From: Wyeomyia smithii | Lineage: Eukaryota > Arthropoda > Insecta > Diptera > Culicidae | NCBI RefSeq assembly: GCF_029784165.1 | Contig: NC_073696.1 | Coordinates: 3,472,001-3,536,000, forward strand | DNA length: 64,000 nucleotides | Direction: 5' to 3' | Shown here: positions 1 to 10,096 of the stretch, piece after piece | How the letters are laid out: every line of letters begins with the position of its first letter | How positions within the stretch are numbered: position 1 is the first letter of the stretch | The notes under the pieces: model-generated | Databases searched by the model: none | The model's input: the letters and a program-made list of their open reading frames with translations, nothing else | Told to the model about the DNA's origin: nothing | Position numbers and translations under genes: made by a program

Positions 1-651
1 TTTTGCGATGACACAAGCATTTCCGTAAAAGGAAAGAGTCTTCGTGTCATATGCAGTCGATTGCAGAAAAGTTTAGATATTTTTTCTTCCTACTTGCAAA
101 AGTGGAAAATCTCTCCCAATGCTTCTAAAACTCAAATGATAATTTTTCCGCATAAGCCTAGGGCTTCTTTCCTCAAGCCAAACAATAATCACGTTGTCAA
201 GATGAATGGGGTTATTTTAAGTTGGTCCGACAAGGTTAAGTACTTGGGACTAATTTATGATAAAAAACTTATTTTCAAAGAGCACATTGAGAGTATACAA
301 GCCAAGTGCATCAAATATACGAGATGTTTATATCCTCTCATTAACAGGAATTCTAAACTTTGTTTAAAGAACAAACTTTTGATTTACAAACAAATTTTTA
401 GACCAGCAATGCTTTATGCTGTACCGATCTGGTCAAGTTGCTGTTCAACAAGGAAGAAAACGCTCCAAAGGATTCAGAATAAAATTCTGAAAATGATTTT
501 GAAGCGTCCTCCTTGGTTTGGTACACTCGAATTACATAGACTTACTGGTGTTGAACCATTAGAAGCTATGTCAAATAAAATTATTAACAATTTTCGACAA
601 AATTCGTTGCAATCCTCAATTGCTACGATAAGCTCTCTTTATAGCCAATAA
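1..651 (+). pseudogene. Jockey-type LINE ORF2, C-terminal part of reverse transcriptase (5' cut by window edge)
   Basis: The frame is already open at base 1 and ends with TAA at 649-651. Its first residues read FCDDTS, matching the catalytic F/YADD box of LINE reverse transcriptases with Cys in place of Ala. Downstream come features of the palm and thumb: KTQMIIF, then VKYLGLIYDKKL (the usual YLGV..D..L motif), YKQIFRPAMLYAVPIWSS (the conserved R..L.Y..PIW segment), and a basic stretch before the stop. These fit the Jockey clade, although the clade call is by eye. The palm upstream of the FCDD box lies outside the window. No stop interrupts the visible 217 codons, so this piece is less decayed than most in the window. 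Confidence 0.75.
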
Positions 652-827
652 GTTAGCAATTAAGTTAGTTGTAAGTTTACTTCCCCTTTTCTGACAAGTA
701 GGTTTAAATCCCTACGAATGATAAGTCCTAATTGCGAAAGCAAACAAATCCTAACAATTAAAATTACAAATTTCTAACAGTGTTGAGAAGTCACCATTTG
801 TGATTGGACACACATACTCATTATTTA
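652..827 (+). mobile_element. 3' non-coding tail of the Jockey-type LINE
   Basis: This AT-rich stretch follows the reverse transcriptase stop and contains no frame. It runs into the 3' end of an oppositely oriented LINE piece near base 828. No clear poly-A tail or target-site duplication is visible, so the exact end of this element is not fixed. Confidence 0.4.
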
Positions 828-1178
828 CTAATATTTATCATAAATACTTAAGCTACTAACAAATCCCCCCTTTAAAAAAAAAAAAACTGCTATTGCTTCT
901 ATTGGGTTAATGGTTGGTAATACTAATTGTTTGTAAGTTATTTCGTTTTTGATTAATAGGCCGACACCTCCGTAGCCTGCTGTTCGTACTTTTGTTAGAA
1001 AGGTGTATTCTGGAAATTTATAAGTTTCATTCGGTTTCAACCAAATTTCACTTAAGATTACTATATCTATATTTTCACTTGTTAGGTATTGTTTCATGGC
1101 TTCTCGCGTGTGAACTGGTCTGATACTTGTTACATTGTTCTGTATTATAGTTAAGTTTTTATTTATTTGTGTAGTCAT
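828..1178 (-). pseudogene. Jockey-type ORF2 start: apurinic-type endonuclease N-terminus
   Basis: The likely start is the ATG at 1178-1176, inside the end of ORF1; an upstream in-frame ATG at 1205 is possible. The product opens with IQNNVTSIRP and continues to VILSEIWLKPNETYKFPEY. These match the first Asn motif and the catalytic Glu (SE.WL) of LINE exonuclease/endonuclease domains. GYGGVGLLIKN follows, the conserved G.GV.L loop. An A-run at about 878-890 encodes Phe codons on this strand and may be a slippage scar. The frame is lost about 117 codons in, before the later His and Asp catalytic motifs, so the protein would be inactive. Confidence 0.65.
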
Positions 1179-1665
1179 TGTTAGAAGTAGACGGGATGGG
1201 TACACTATTGTCTTCTAATGGGTTTATTATTGTATTGAGTTCATCACTTATTGATATTAAAAGTAGGTCTTGTTCAATTGAATCTGTTTTATTGGTATTT
1301 AATATGATTGTGTTTTGGATAGCTTTAACTTTTTTGACAATGTTGTTCAAGTTATATTGTTTTATTAGTTCCTCTTTTACTTGCTTGGTGATTCGTTCTA
1401 ATTCAGTTGTTCTGTATGGGTTTGGCTCAAAAATGTGTAGATAATCTATTGGTGGTTCAGGTTGTGGGAATGGTTTTCGTATATTTTGTTGTTTTGATTT
1501 GTCTTGTCGTTCGATTAGTTGTTGGGATTCATAAGGACTATAGTCAGTATTTTTGTTGTAGGTTAATGAAGGAAAATCGTGCATTGATTCTAAACGGTGT
1601 TGAACCGTGGATGATTTTGGATATAGTTTTGATGCTTCAAAAAAGGATTTTTTGTTTGTTGCCAT
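1159..1665 (-). pseudogene. Jockey-type ORF1 (gag-like) C-terminal segment
   Basis: This 168-codon minus-strand frame is rich in Lys, Gln and Asn and has no recognised fold. It follows three zinc-knuckle motifs, from which it is separated by frameshifts. It contains a likely coiled or helical stretch (LERITKQVKEELIKQYNLNN). Its stop overlaps the start of ORF2. Position and composition identify it as the tail of the LINE gag-like protein rather than a separate gene. Confidence 0.55.
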
Positions 1666-1689
1666 TTCGATTCTTATTTTGTCCTATCT

Positions 1690-1880
1690 TGCTCTTTCGG
1701 GACAAATTTTGTCAGCAGCTTTGTGATTTCCCTGGCAGTTTTACACAAACTGGTTCAGGGATTTTACATTCGTTTTCTGTGTGTCCTTGTCCACAGTTTC
1801 CGCAGCGAGGTGTATTTGTTTTACAGGTCTTTTCACGGTGGCCATAGCGCCAACATTTGAAGCAAATTTTTAATGGGAAG
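1690..1880 (-). pseudogene. Gag zinc knuckles of the Jockey-type ORF1, frameshifted
   Basis: On the minus strand, bases 1864-1766 encode two CCHC knuckles: CFKCWRYGHREKTC (C-X2-C-X4-H-X4-C) and CGNCGQGHTENEC (C-X2-C-X3-H-X4-C). A third, of the form NC.GNHKAADK.C, is visible just downstream in another frame. The two flanking ORF1 frames are in register with each other but not with the first two knuckles. Small indels on both sides have therefore broken the gag protein. The knuckles would bind the element RNA. Confidence 0.65.
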
Positions 1881-1902
1881 ATATATGGTTCACAATAGGC
1901 GT

Positions 1903-2670
1903 TTATGCCATAGATTTTGACTGAGTTGAGTAAATTTTCACCTTTAGCGTAGATTTTAATTGAATATGTTGGTTGGAAGTTGTTTTCTGGATTCTTCTTC
2001 TAATTCGTTCAACTTTTTGAATTGAAATATTTCCACTCTCCATATTATTCAAAATGTCTTGTTCCGATAGAGTCGGCAGGACATTTCTTATCACACCTAT
2101 GCTTTTTTTAAATCTCGATGGGACGAATACATCGTAACCAAACTGATCTTTTAATAGTTTAGAGTTTATTAATTGTTCAGCATCTCGGGGCTTGTCGAAT
2201 GTTATTTGGAATCGTCCTATTCCTATAGATTTCATTTCTGTGTACCCTTTAACTCCAATGTCATACAGCATCTTCGCGACTTCCATTGGGTGTGGGAATT
2301 TTTCTTTAGGTTCTGAAGAATTTTGTGTATTTATTCTCTGTTTCTTTTCTATCACGAATGTTTTGAATGTTGTATTTTTCTGCCAGTCGTCCTTGTATGG
2401 GGTATCGCTACTAGTCTTGTCATGTCTGTTCAATTTCTTTTTCGATTTTTTATCTTCTGTCTGTTGTTTGTCAGACTGATTTTCTTTGTCGGTTTTCCTG
2501 ATTTTATTTTGTTTTTCAGTATCGGTATTCGGGTTTCGGTTATGTTGGAGCTTTCGTTTATCAGTGGCAGTAGTGTTAAGTGTCTCTTCTGGAGGACCAT
2601 CGTCACTCCTTATGTCGTCTTCCTCCATTGAATCTAATGTTACATTAGAGCGCGATAGCGCTCTTTTCAT
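1903..2670 (-). pseudogene. Jockey-type ORF1 (gag-like) N-terminal and RNA-binding segment
   Basis: This 255-codon frame starts at MKRALSRSNV. It has an acidic patch, then a long charged stretch rich in Lys, Asp and Asn (about residues 35-105), and then a folded-looking domain from about residue 120: FPHPMEVAKMLYDIGV, RFQITFDKPRDAEQLINS, YDVFVPSRFKKSIGVIRNV. That order (disordered basic head, RRM-like domain, zinc knuckles) is typical of Jockey-clade ORF1 proteins. The frame ends at 1903, just before the knuckles, through a frameshift. It is assigned to the LINE and not to a host gene. Confidence 0.65.
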
Positions 2671-2745
2671 TAAAGAATTCTCTCTTCAATCGTTCGATCA
2701 AAATGGCGGCAGCCACCATTGAGGTCGACAAAAAATACAATGGAA

Positions 2746-5700
2746 ATTGAGTTACTTACTGATTATTTAGCGTATGTTTCTATATGTAATTGACATAATT
2801 ATCACACTCTTACTTTATCAATGCAGATTATATAAAACTTTAAAAACTTCGCGACCAATCCTTCGTATTCACAAGCCTGATCTTTAACTACTTGACTGTT
2901 CGGTCGTTGGCGAGAGAATGCAGTGCGTCATTACTGTCGTAAAATGTTTTCGCTCTTTTATTTATTACGTAATCAATTTGCAAAGTTATAAAGAATAAGT
3001 TTTCTGCGGTACGAACAACATTTAACAATAGTTATGCAAGAGTGAATAATTGATTTTTTTTTAAGATGTGTTTAATTCAACAGCTTTTAACTAGCGTGCT
3101 TTATCTAATCGTAAGAGTTTCAAAATATGTACAAAAGATTAGCAATAACAAATACTTAACTTTCCGGTTGAACACTGCTTCAGTAGGAATACATATCTAC
3201 AATACCATGAATTAAGAGCCAAACAAAATCAACACTCGAATAATAATCATCGCATTTCAATTACAAACACCTCCTGTTTTCCTCATCGAGGCTGGTGGGC
3301 TTCTGCCCGTTCACAATGCCTATCACTTCGCGCGACGAAGAGGTTCATTATAACTTTTTATCCGCCCCATTCACCGGGGAAAAGTTTTCGAACCATTTCA
3401 TATTCATTGCGTTGCGAATGACTTCTGCGTCGTTCGGGAAACTTCTTCTACTAGCTGGTTGCGGGTTTCGGTACTTAGGTTTCCGCTTAGGCACTCGCAT
3501 AAGACAACACTCTCTTCTCAGCGCGAACACAAAACGAAATCGAGTAATTAATAACTGCCAGTCACCAGTGCGAATCGCCGGGAAGTCTTCTGTTTCCGCT
3601 ATCTTTTCATTAAACTTGTAGCAGGGGAAACCCTTGAGGTAGAATTTGGGGTTTAATAGAGTACGCTTTAGAAAAAATGTGGTGGTAATCATTTGCTACT
3701 GCTATCAAATGCAGTGAATACTTCTTTGTGCAGATTTTTCTAAAGGAGTGATTGTTAAAGCTTGTTAATGGATTTTTTTGTTCTGTCTTGCTGGTGGGTA
3801 GATTTTAGGCATAGATGCATGGATAATAATGAGTTGACAAAATGTTACCAAATATGTTGTCGTGCAATGCGGGTCCCCATAGCGATCGCACTGCAAGCAT
3901 GTTAACTGTCAACGTAGTATTTAATTAGAGTGCTAGCAGAACCGCAACCTCCGACAGAACTGGCGGCGCCAGATTTTGGGAAATGCCAGACGAACGTGTA
4001 ACCATGTCACAGGAGCTTTTGTTTATCATATAGACATTCCGCCACCACCATTAATCCCTAATCCACCGCTAGGGAATGTGGTTAGAATGCTTACCGCTTG
4101 CTAACAGACCACCCTTTACTACCGGGGACAGACAGTTGGTGCTAACGCACATAACAAACTGCTCTGATGGGAAGCCTAGTGAAGTAAAACGGCTTGCGGC
4201 AAGGCTCGAGGTCTGGTATCCTTTCTGCGGGAATGATTCGTAAGGACGGTTGAATGTAAATGTCATTGTCCACATAAAAGGATTTCCATGTAGTCTGTGA
4301 GAAAGTGCTTCAGACGTACACATAGGCGTTACAACGGTACGAGTCTGGAAGTGATTCTAGTATTCATTATCGCATACTTTTCGATTATATTCAAGCTCAC
4401 TTCAAGCAGGTTTTTAACCTCTTCAACTGTTTCCTAGCTACGGCTATGAAACAGTTTCTCTCCAAAAGTGCAATACGAGGAATGGGTGGCTTCCGTGATA
4501 AAGAGTTGTTTCGAAACATTCAATGCTGCTGGTGTTTTGATTTAAGACACTTGAGATGATTTTCAATATACACGCCATCTTCTTGACGATGAAACATATA
4601 TGTAATGGAGTTATTGATTCAAACATCAGGCGCCTCCTTAAATGGAGGCGTATGGTTTTTTGTTTCAATTTTAAATGTTTGTTGACTGGTGCTAAAATTT
4701 TTGAACAAATATTGTTACCAGAAGGGTAGATCTTTTCCTAAGACTACAATGGGATACAACTGCACTTACTGAACGATTGACAACATTTTGAGTTTTGTCG
4801 ATGATTACAAGTTCCGATGTTCAAATTTCGAAAAAGTATCCAACAAATTTCGAACTTAAAAATTGTGAATGAATTAGTAATTTATACTACACACCACATT
4901 CCATCGAACATCGTTGGGATTTAAAGAACCTATAGCCGCTGCAATTAGGACTTTCTCGAGCGTAGAAAAATTGTTTGAGTTTGGGGAACCATCTCGCAAA
5001 TTCGTGAATAGGTTGAACAAATCAAATATTCTATAGACTTGACTGTAATTTTTACTATTTATTCAGACTACTGTCAGATAAATTGGTACAAACAAATAAA
5101 TAAATGAATAGAAGCCTGTTCAACTGGCGAAATTTTTCTCAGGTTTATTTCCGTCTTCGAAGATCTACCAAATTAATAATTGCCAAGAAGTATAAAATAA
5201 TAATTGCCAAGAAGTATTATCAGATAAAATTGTGAAACGTTCAAAATCTGCTATGTATCAAACCAACACTGGTTCGGAAAACATCATACGGTTTCATCAT
5301 TCACCAAATTTCAGAACAGGGAGCAATACAGCGAATCCCTTAATCAAGTAAAAGGTGTTTAGATTTCCTGCCTAACAAATCAGAACAGTTCACAGAATGA
5401 TGTTGGAGTTCTTTTTTATTTTTCTATAAATCTTAATAATATTATTCACCTATTCTCAATATTCATTTGTATTCTACTAAAACAATAAATAAAAAATTTA
5501 TTGATTATTAATATGTAAGTTTGATAACTTGAATAGCCCCAGTCCTTCTTTCGCCAGTACGACTAAGAATAAAAATTCAAAAAATCTTTAACATAACTCG
5601 GCTAAAATGTTTTAAAGACTTTTAGTACAGTAGATAATGGTGTTACCTTCGGCACTATCGCCGATTTAAACTGGCTTGACTGAAATCCATACAACTTTTT

Positions 5701-6100
5701 ACTATCAAAGAATTTCCATTTGGCAAAGTAAGATACTAAGAACAAATGTTCCTCATAAAGGTTTATTTTCGAATAAGCGTTAACAGTTCAAGAGCGTGAA
5801 AAACCAAATACTAGTAAATATTTGAAGACTGCAGGCTTTTGACGAAAAAATCTTAAAAACATATTAGTACACATTTTGATTTTGGAATGGTTCGAATGTT
5901 TTTTTAATACTTTACCGAAAAATATGACGATTTTTTTTGAGCAAAGTAGTTTGCAAAAATTCACGACTGCGATATGCTATGTTATGTAATTTTCTTATTA
6001 TCAATCTATGAAACCGAACCTTCGTTTTGAGTATTCTTAATGAAATCTAAATCTTAATCCATTTTTTACGACATAAAAAATTTGTTAAAGATTTTTCTAT
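2746..6100. other. Non-coding stretch, no supported gene
   Basis: Mostly AT-rich sequence. A GC-richer patch at about 3290-3700 has overlapping open frames on both strands, and a similar patch lies at 4060-4330; neither resembles a family I know. A short perfect tandem duplication lies at 5174-5217. Nothing else could be supported. Confidence 0.4.
5174..5217. repeat. Short tandem duplication, 24-bp period
   Basis: The 20-base word TAATAATTGCCAAGAAGTAT occurs at 5174-5193 and again at 5198-5217 with no mismatch. This is a recent local duplication with no evident function. Confidence 0.85.
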
Positions 6101-6103
6101 ATT

Positions 6104-6790
6104 CTAAATTGAAATTAGTTCTAAGAATACTTTTCTTTTCTGCGGTGACAGATCGGACTTGGGCTTCAGTCCCCCTAACACTTCCGGATTCTTGCTAAAT
6201 AGCCTTTGCTGGTCTTTCCTCCGGCGTTCTGGGTACATGCTCAGCCCACAGAAGCCCAATTTGTATGTTTGGCACTCTTCTGCGTCTGCGCCAAACAACA
6301 TTTCCTAGTTTGCTGCCAAGGATTGAATGCAAGATTCTGCGCTCAAAAACATCAAGAGCATGCCATTTTCAGTGTCCATGCTTCATGGCCATTAAGGGCC
6401 ACCGGGAGAATCAGTGATGGAGCAATTCGTAGAAGGCCCTTTTTGCAGCTGCTTTCCGCCACTTCAACTCACAGCTAACCTCATTTTCACAAATTTCCAA
6501 TGTATTCAGATAAAACTATTCTTCGACTTTTTTAAATGATTCCTCATCTTCACTAACGCAGTACCAACATCCGACGGGCTCCCACGCGCTCTACCAGTCA
6601 CCATGCTGGTACAAGACCAAAGGCCTCTTTATCTTTACGGTTAATTCCAATGATTCCCTCGCCTCATCTATGGATAGTGGATCAACAGCTGGTACATCAT
6701 TATCAATCTCCATCCTGTTCCTTTCGGCACCTCTGTCTTCCTCGCCGTTCATCAGTACATTAAAATGTAGTCTCCAATTTCTGGCCAACT
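6104..6790 (-). pseudogene. Decayed LINE reverse-transcriptase fragments (RTE/I-like)
   Basis: Two separated blocks read on the minus strand. At 6788-6591 the frame gives WRLHFNVLMNGEEDRGAERN and then VPAVDPLSIDEARESLE. This is the linker that precedes the reverse-transcriptase fingers in many insect LINEs. At about 6470-6110, read across frameshifts, come GHEAWTLKM, a rough equivalent of FERRIL.SI.GG, MLFGADAEECQTYKLGFCG and MYPERR. These match the region after the polymerase core (LYG.E.W, then RR.LR.I.GG). The core itself is missing, so this is a deleted and heavily mutated copy. Clade assignment is uncertain. Confidence 0.5.
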
Positions 6791-7440
6791 CAGATTCACC
6801 GGAAATCAGGTTAACCTCCCTGTGGTTACCAGCGGCGGATTAGGGCGAAGGCGAAGCAGGCAATCGCCTGCTCGTCAATCATTGGAGGGCGTTAAATATA
6901 GGATCGAAAAGATTGAAAAAAAAAACAAAATTCAAACAACAATAATAATTTGAATGGTCGGCAAATTAAGTTGGCAGTTTTTTTTCAGGCTTGCTTATCG
7001 GGTCAATAAAAAACGCTCTCAGTTGTTCAATATGTGCGAAATTGGAACGGAATGTTGCGCCCGGATTTCGGCCCAGTTTGGTCAAGAATCGGAACAAGTC
7101 CGGTCCGCCCAAAGTCTGGCAACGAACATTGTCAATTGTTTTGAGCAAGCGTTATTCTAATGAAAATAAATCATCAAGTCTATTATGCATAGGCTGACCA
7201 GACGTACCGTTTCGAACGGGACACTACCGTTTTTTGGACCTATTTTAATCATCTCTTTTTTTCACCATTTGTACCGTTTTGTTGATACTCCTTATCAATA
7301 TGAAGCTTTGAATTAAAATTTTCTGGATTAGTTCTAAGCTACCAAGAATTTGTCAATACTATTAGCTAAATTTTGAGCATTCCTAACGGTGCTTTTAAAT
7401 TTTTTTCTAACATTGATTATAAATCGTTCTTTTTTTTTTG
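6791..7440. other. Non-coding stretch, no supported gene
   Basis: AT-rich, with a small perfect hairpin (GCAGGC, loop AATC, GCCTGC) at about 6869-6884. Short overlapping frames at 6950-7200 look like chance frames. Nothing recognised. Confidence 0.35.
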
Positions 7441-7442
7441 TA

Positions 7443-7884
7443 TAACTCGGACACGACTATCCGGAATTTCAAAAAAAATTACATTCCGGATAATGGAATC
7501 GCAGAAAAAAATTTCGTTTTGCGATTAACTTTTAATTTAAGGAGTAAATGTAGTAATAAATATAGAAAATTAAACTAACTGAAAATATGATTGTAGAAAC
7601 TACGAAAAATATAGTTCAGCAGGTGGGGCTCGAACCGACAACTTCCAATTGTATGATGCAGTGGCGTAACCAGAAGTGATTTCTGAGGCGAAAAGGGGTA
7701 AAATCTTGAGAAGCAAAAAAATGAACATTAATTATTTTCACTTAATTCGAACATGTCCCAAACACGCCAGAAATGACAAAAATGATAACAAATATTCCAA
7801 AAGAGATGGTAAAGGTTAGATTTCGAAATAAACTTTAAAAACGAATACAAAAAAATTAAATTCCGGATAATCAAGTCCGACCTG
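7443..7884. mobile_element. Pogo/Tigger-like non-autonomous DNA element
   Basis: The right end reads, on the minus strand, CAGGTCGGACTTGATTATCC, followed by GGAATTT. The left end at 7443 reads TAACTCGGACACGACTATCC, also followed by GGAATTT. The two match at about 21 of 27 positions as terminal inverted repeats. A TA dinucleotide flanks each end (7441-7442 and 7885-7886), the expected target duplication for the Tc1/mariner/pogo group. The 442-bp interior has no transposase frame, so movement would need a helper. Confidence 0.6.
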
Positions 7885-8173
7885 TACTTAACTACGAAAT
7901 CAGTGCACTTTTTAAAAATGAAAACTTGCAAAATAATTTGTAAATTTTCCAGACATGTTCCTTTTTAGAATAATTACCATGTCAATAATTAATTGAATCT
8001 GCTATTCTTAACTGTCACGTAGTTGACGAGGAGTCATGATTTTTAAATGGATGATTTCCTGATCATTAGAGCTTCACGAAACTTAGCCTTGATCAACTGA
8101 ACTGGAAACTCTTTCGCCAAGTTTCTTTGTGTCAACTAAATTTTTCCTAATCCAACTATTTCATTTTTTCTAA

Positions 8174-8321
8174 GGCGACATCCATAAATTACGTAACGCA
8201 AAAAAAAACAATTTTTCGGCCACTCGCCTATGTCGTAACGTAACGCCTAAGAATACCACAACTCTTACCCCCCCCCCCCCCCCCCAACCCTATGAGCGTT
8301 GCCTAATTTGTGGATGCCGCC
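8174..8321. mobile_element. PIF/Harbinger-like MITE, 148 bp
   Basis: Terminal inverted repeats of about 26 bp (left GGCGACATCCATAAATTACG, right, reversed, GGCGGCATCCACAAATTAGG) match at 22 positions. They are flanked by a 3-bp TAA on both sides (8171-8173 and 8322-8324). A TWA target duplication with GG-starting ends is typical of PIF/Harbinger relatives. An uninterrupted run of 18 C lies inside at 8268-8285. Confidence 0.75.
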
Positions 8322-8324
8322 TAA

Positions 8325-9864
8325 TTGCTGAACTGATTTAGCGAGTAGCGAGTGTTTGAAGATTTTTAATATTAATTTTACACAATAGCACTTGGGGAGA
8401 ACGCCAAATGTTAACAGGCCATGTTAAGTTCTAGGAAATTCCCAAAATTTTAGACTGTCGTGGTTTGTCATTATTAGATTTCTGTCTTTCTTGCTTATTG
8501 ACGCTTGTTTGTTCAAACAAACATTACATAATTTATTTTTCCAACCACAATGTAATTGAAAAAATTAAAAAGAGTAAAATAAAAACATAACTAACCAATC
8601 CCCAACAGTTTTGTTTTGCAAAAACCTAAAGTTTAATATTTCGCAAGCAGGTTTTGCTACCGTTTTTAATCTAGCCTATGTCTCTGGGTACTTACCCCAC
8701 GGTTCCCCTCGATAAATCCGGAACAACGGAAAATTTCGAAATGTCCCCGACTGTCCCAAGAACTATAATAAATTTGTGACCTTTTGAAAAAGGTTCGATC
8801 AAATTCGGTTTAGATCTAGCGGAATGGCAGGTTGAAGAATTTTAATTTTTTCGGCTCTGGGGAGGTCAAGTACGCAAGTGTTAAAATACGCATGAAAAAA
8901 CATCGCAAAAATTTTAAAAATCCACAAACGTGTATGCAATCAGAAAGTTTTTATTTTCAGAAAACGGGAAGCTTTTGGACCAGTTCCGAGATTGATCTTT
9001 TGATCAACTAGTTAGCGGACCACTTCAAATCTAGTTGACCGGCACGGAATAATTTGAGAAGCTCGGAAAACAGCTGTGAAATAAAAGAGAATACCTTCTA
9101 CGGCCTGCCAATTCCGAAAATTGCCCTATTTCATCGTCATTCCGTACCCTTCGAAGGGCCATCCAGTTGCCATCTTAGAGAGCCACTTCCAATCCTGTTG
9201 ACCACCAAAAGAAAAGGAAAAAATCCGGAACGCCCAGAGACCAGTTTTTGAAATTATCTTTTTATGGTCATTCCGAATCCTTCAAAACTCTTGGAAAACT
9301 ACCCTAACTAACACAGAATCCTTAGTGAGAATTTGTGAACAAGTGCTTCAATCGATCAAAGTTACACTTTTTCGACTAATGAAGAAAAGCACTTTCTGGG
9401 ACTGGGAATTTTTGACATAAGGAAGATTCCCAGCTCGAAGATTTCTAAGTCTAGATTTAATTTCCGATCTAAATTGGGTGGTATCCGACCTTGTTCTATT
9501 TAATTGATGTTATGGCCACTAAAAGCCCAAGTGGAATCTGTTCCGGAAGAACTATTTCGAAGGCATATCACCAAAATACCCAGAACCGCACAAGTGGCCT
9601 GTGGAATGTTTTGATAGTTCAGTTTCGGTACATACCGCCGAAAAACAGAAGCTCCTGGAGAAAAAAACATTTTTCGAGAGTAAATAAGCTACTGAATCTT
9701 TTGGTACTATAACTATCGAAATCGGATGGAAATTGACAAAGTTATAAGTATTTGAAAGTGATGTAAATGTGAAAAATTTGGTATCCGAAAAATTCTCCTT
9801 CCACGATTCTCATTAAAGACAGGGCAGTCTTGAGGATTCTTTTTTCAGGATTCTATTTATTTCC
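8325..9864. other. Non-coding stretch, no supported gene
   Basis: No frame with family resemblance. The part from about 9800 to 9890 (GGCAGTC.TGAGGATTC..TTCAGGATTC) resembles 40660-40800 in the same orientation, so it belongs to a dispersed repeat. Confidence 0.35.
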
Positions 9865-10089
9865 ATGCGAAACTCATGTGTTCGTCCGGGTGAACTACTC
9901 CGCCACTTAAAGTTACCTCGACTTTGCATGGAAGACAATTATTATTCATTTCATGGGAAATTTTACAAACAAACAAAAGGAGCACCAATGGGAAATCCTC
10001 TTTCATCTTGTGAACTTTTCGTGGAGTTCAAAATTTTTAGAATTTATCTTTTGAAATTGATCACTAGTCTCTTGAAACAGCTTGTATAA
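9865..10089 (+). pseudogene. Penelope-like element reverse-transcriptase fragment
   Basis: The frame encodes YYSFHGKFYKQTKGAPMGNP followed by LSS, after a leucine-rich stretch. The pattern F.G..Y.Q..G..MG.PLS is the reverse-transcriptase signature of Penelope-like elements, which usually have MGSPLS or MGNPLS here. Only about 50 residues fit the family. After LSSCELFVEF the reading no longer resembles it, and the YADD and GIY-YIG regions are absent. It is a truncated remnant. The frame may begin upstream of the ATG, since the 5' part is continuous with a repeat. Confidence 0.55.
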
Positions 10090-10096
10090 TGATATA

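Larger units (their letters stand above)
828..2745 (-). mobile_element. 5' half of a Jockey-type LINE, truncated inside the endonuclease
   Basis: Read on the minus strand, this piece carries a short leader (about 2745-2671), a gag-like ORF1 broken by frameshifts, and the start of ORF2 with the first third of its endonuclease. ORF1 and ORF2 overlap by 20 bases (1159-1178), a common Jockey-clade arrangement. Coding stops near 828, where it meets the tail of the plus-strand LINE. The rest of ORF2 is absent from this side. The 5' limit is approximate. Confidence 0.65.

Noticed and set aside
1178..2722. Several plus-strand frames rich in Phe, Val and Cys across 1178-2722
   Set aside because: They are antisense shadows of the LINE ORF1 and ORF2 on the minus strand.
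1..2745. Twin-priming inversion of a single LINE insertion
   Set aside because: Twin priming leaves the inverted 5' segment upstream of the 3' segment; here the 3' segment comes first and the 3' ends face each other.
3295..3692. Overlapping 108- and 114-codon frames on opposite strands
   Set aside because: Neither resembles a known family, both are open mainly because of local composition, and no splice or promoter context supports a gene.
4069..4323. 84-codon minus-strand frame
   Set aside because: No recognised motif and no homologous copy seen in the window.
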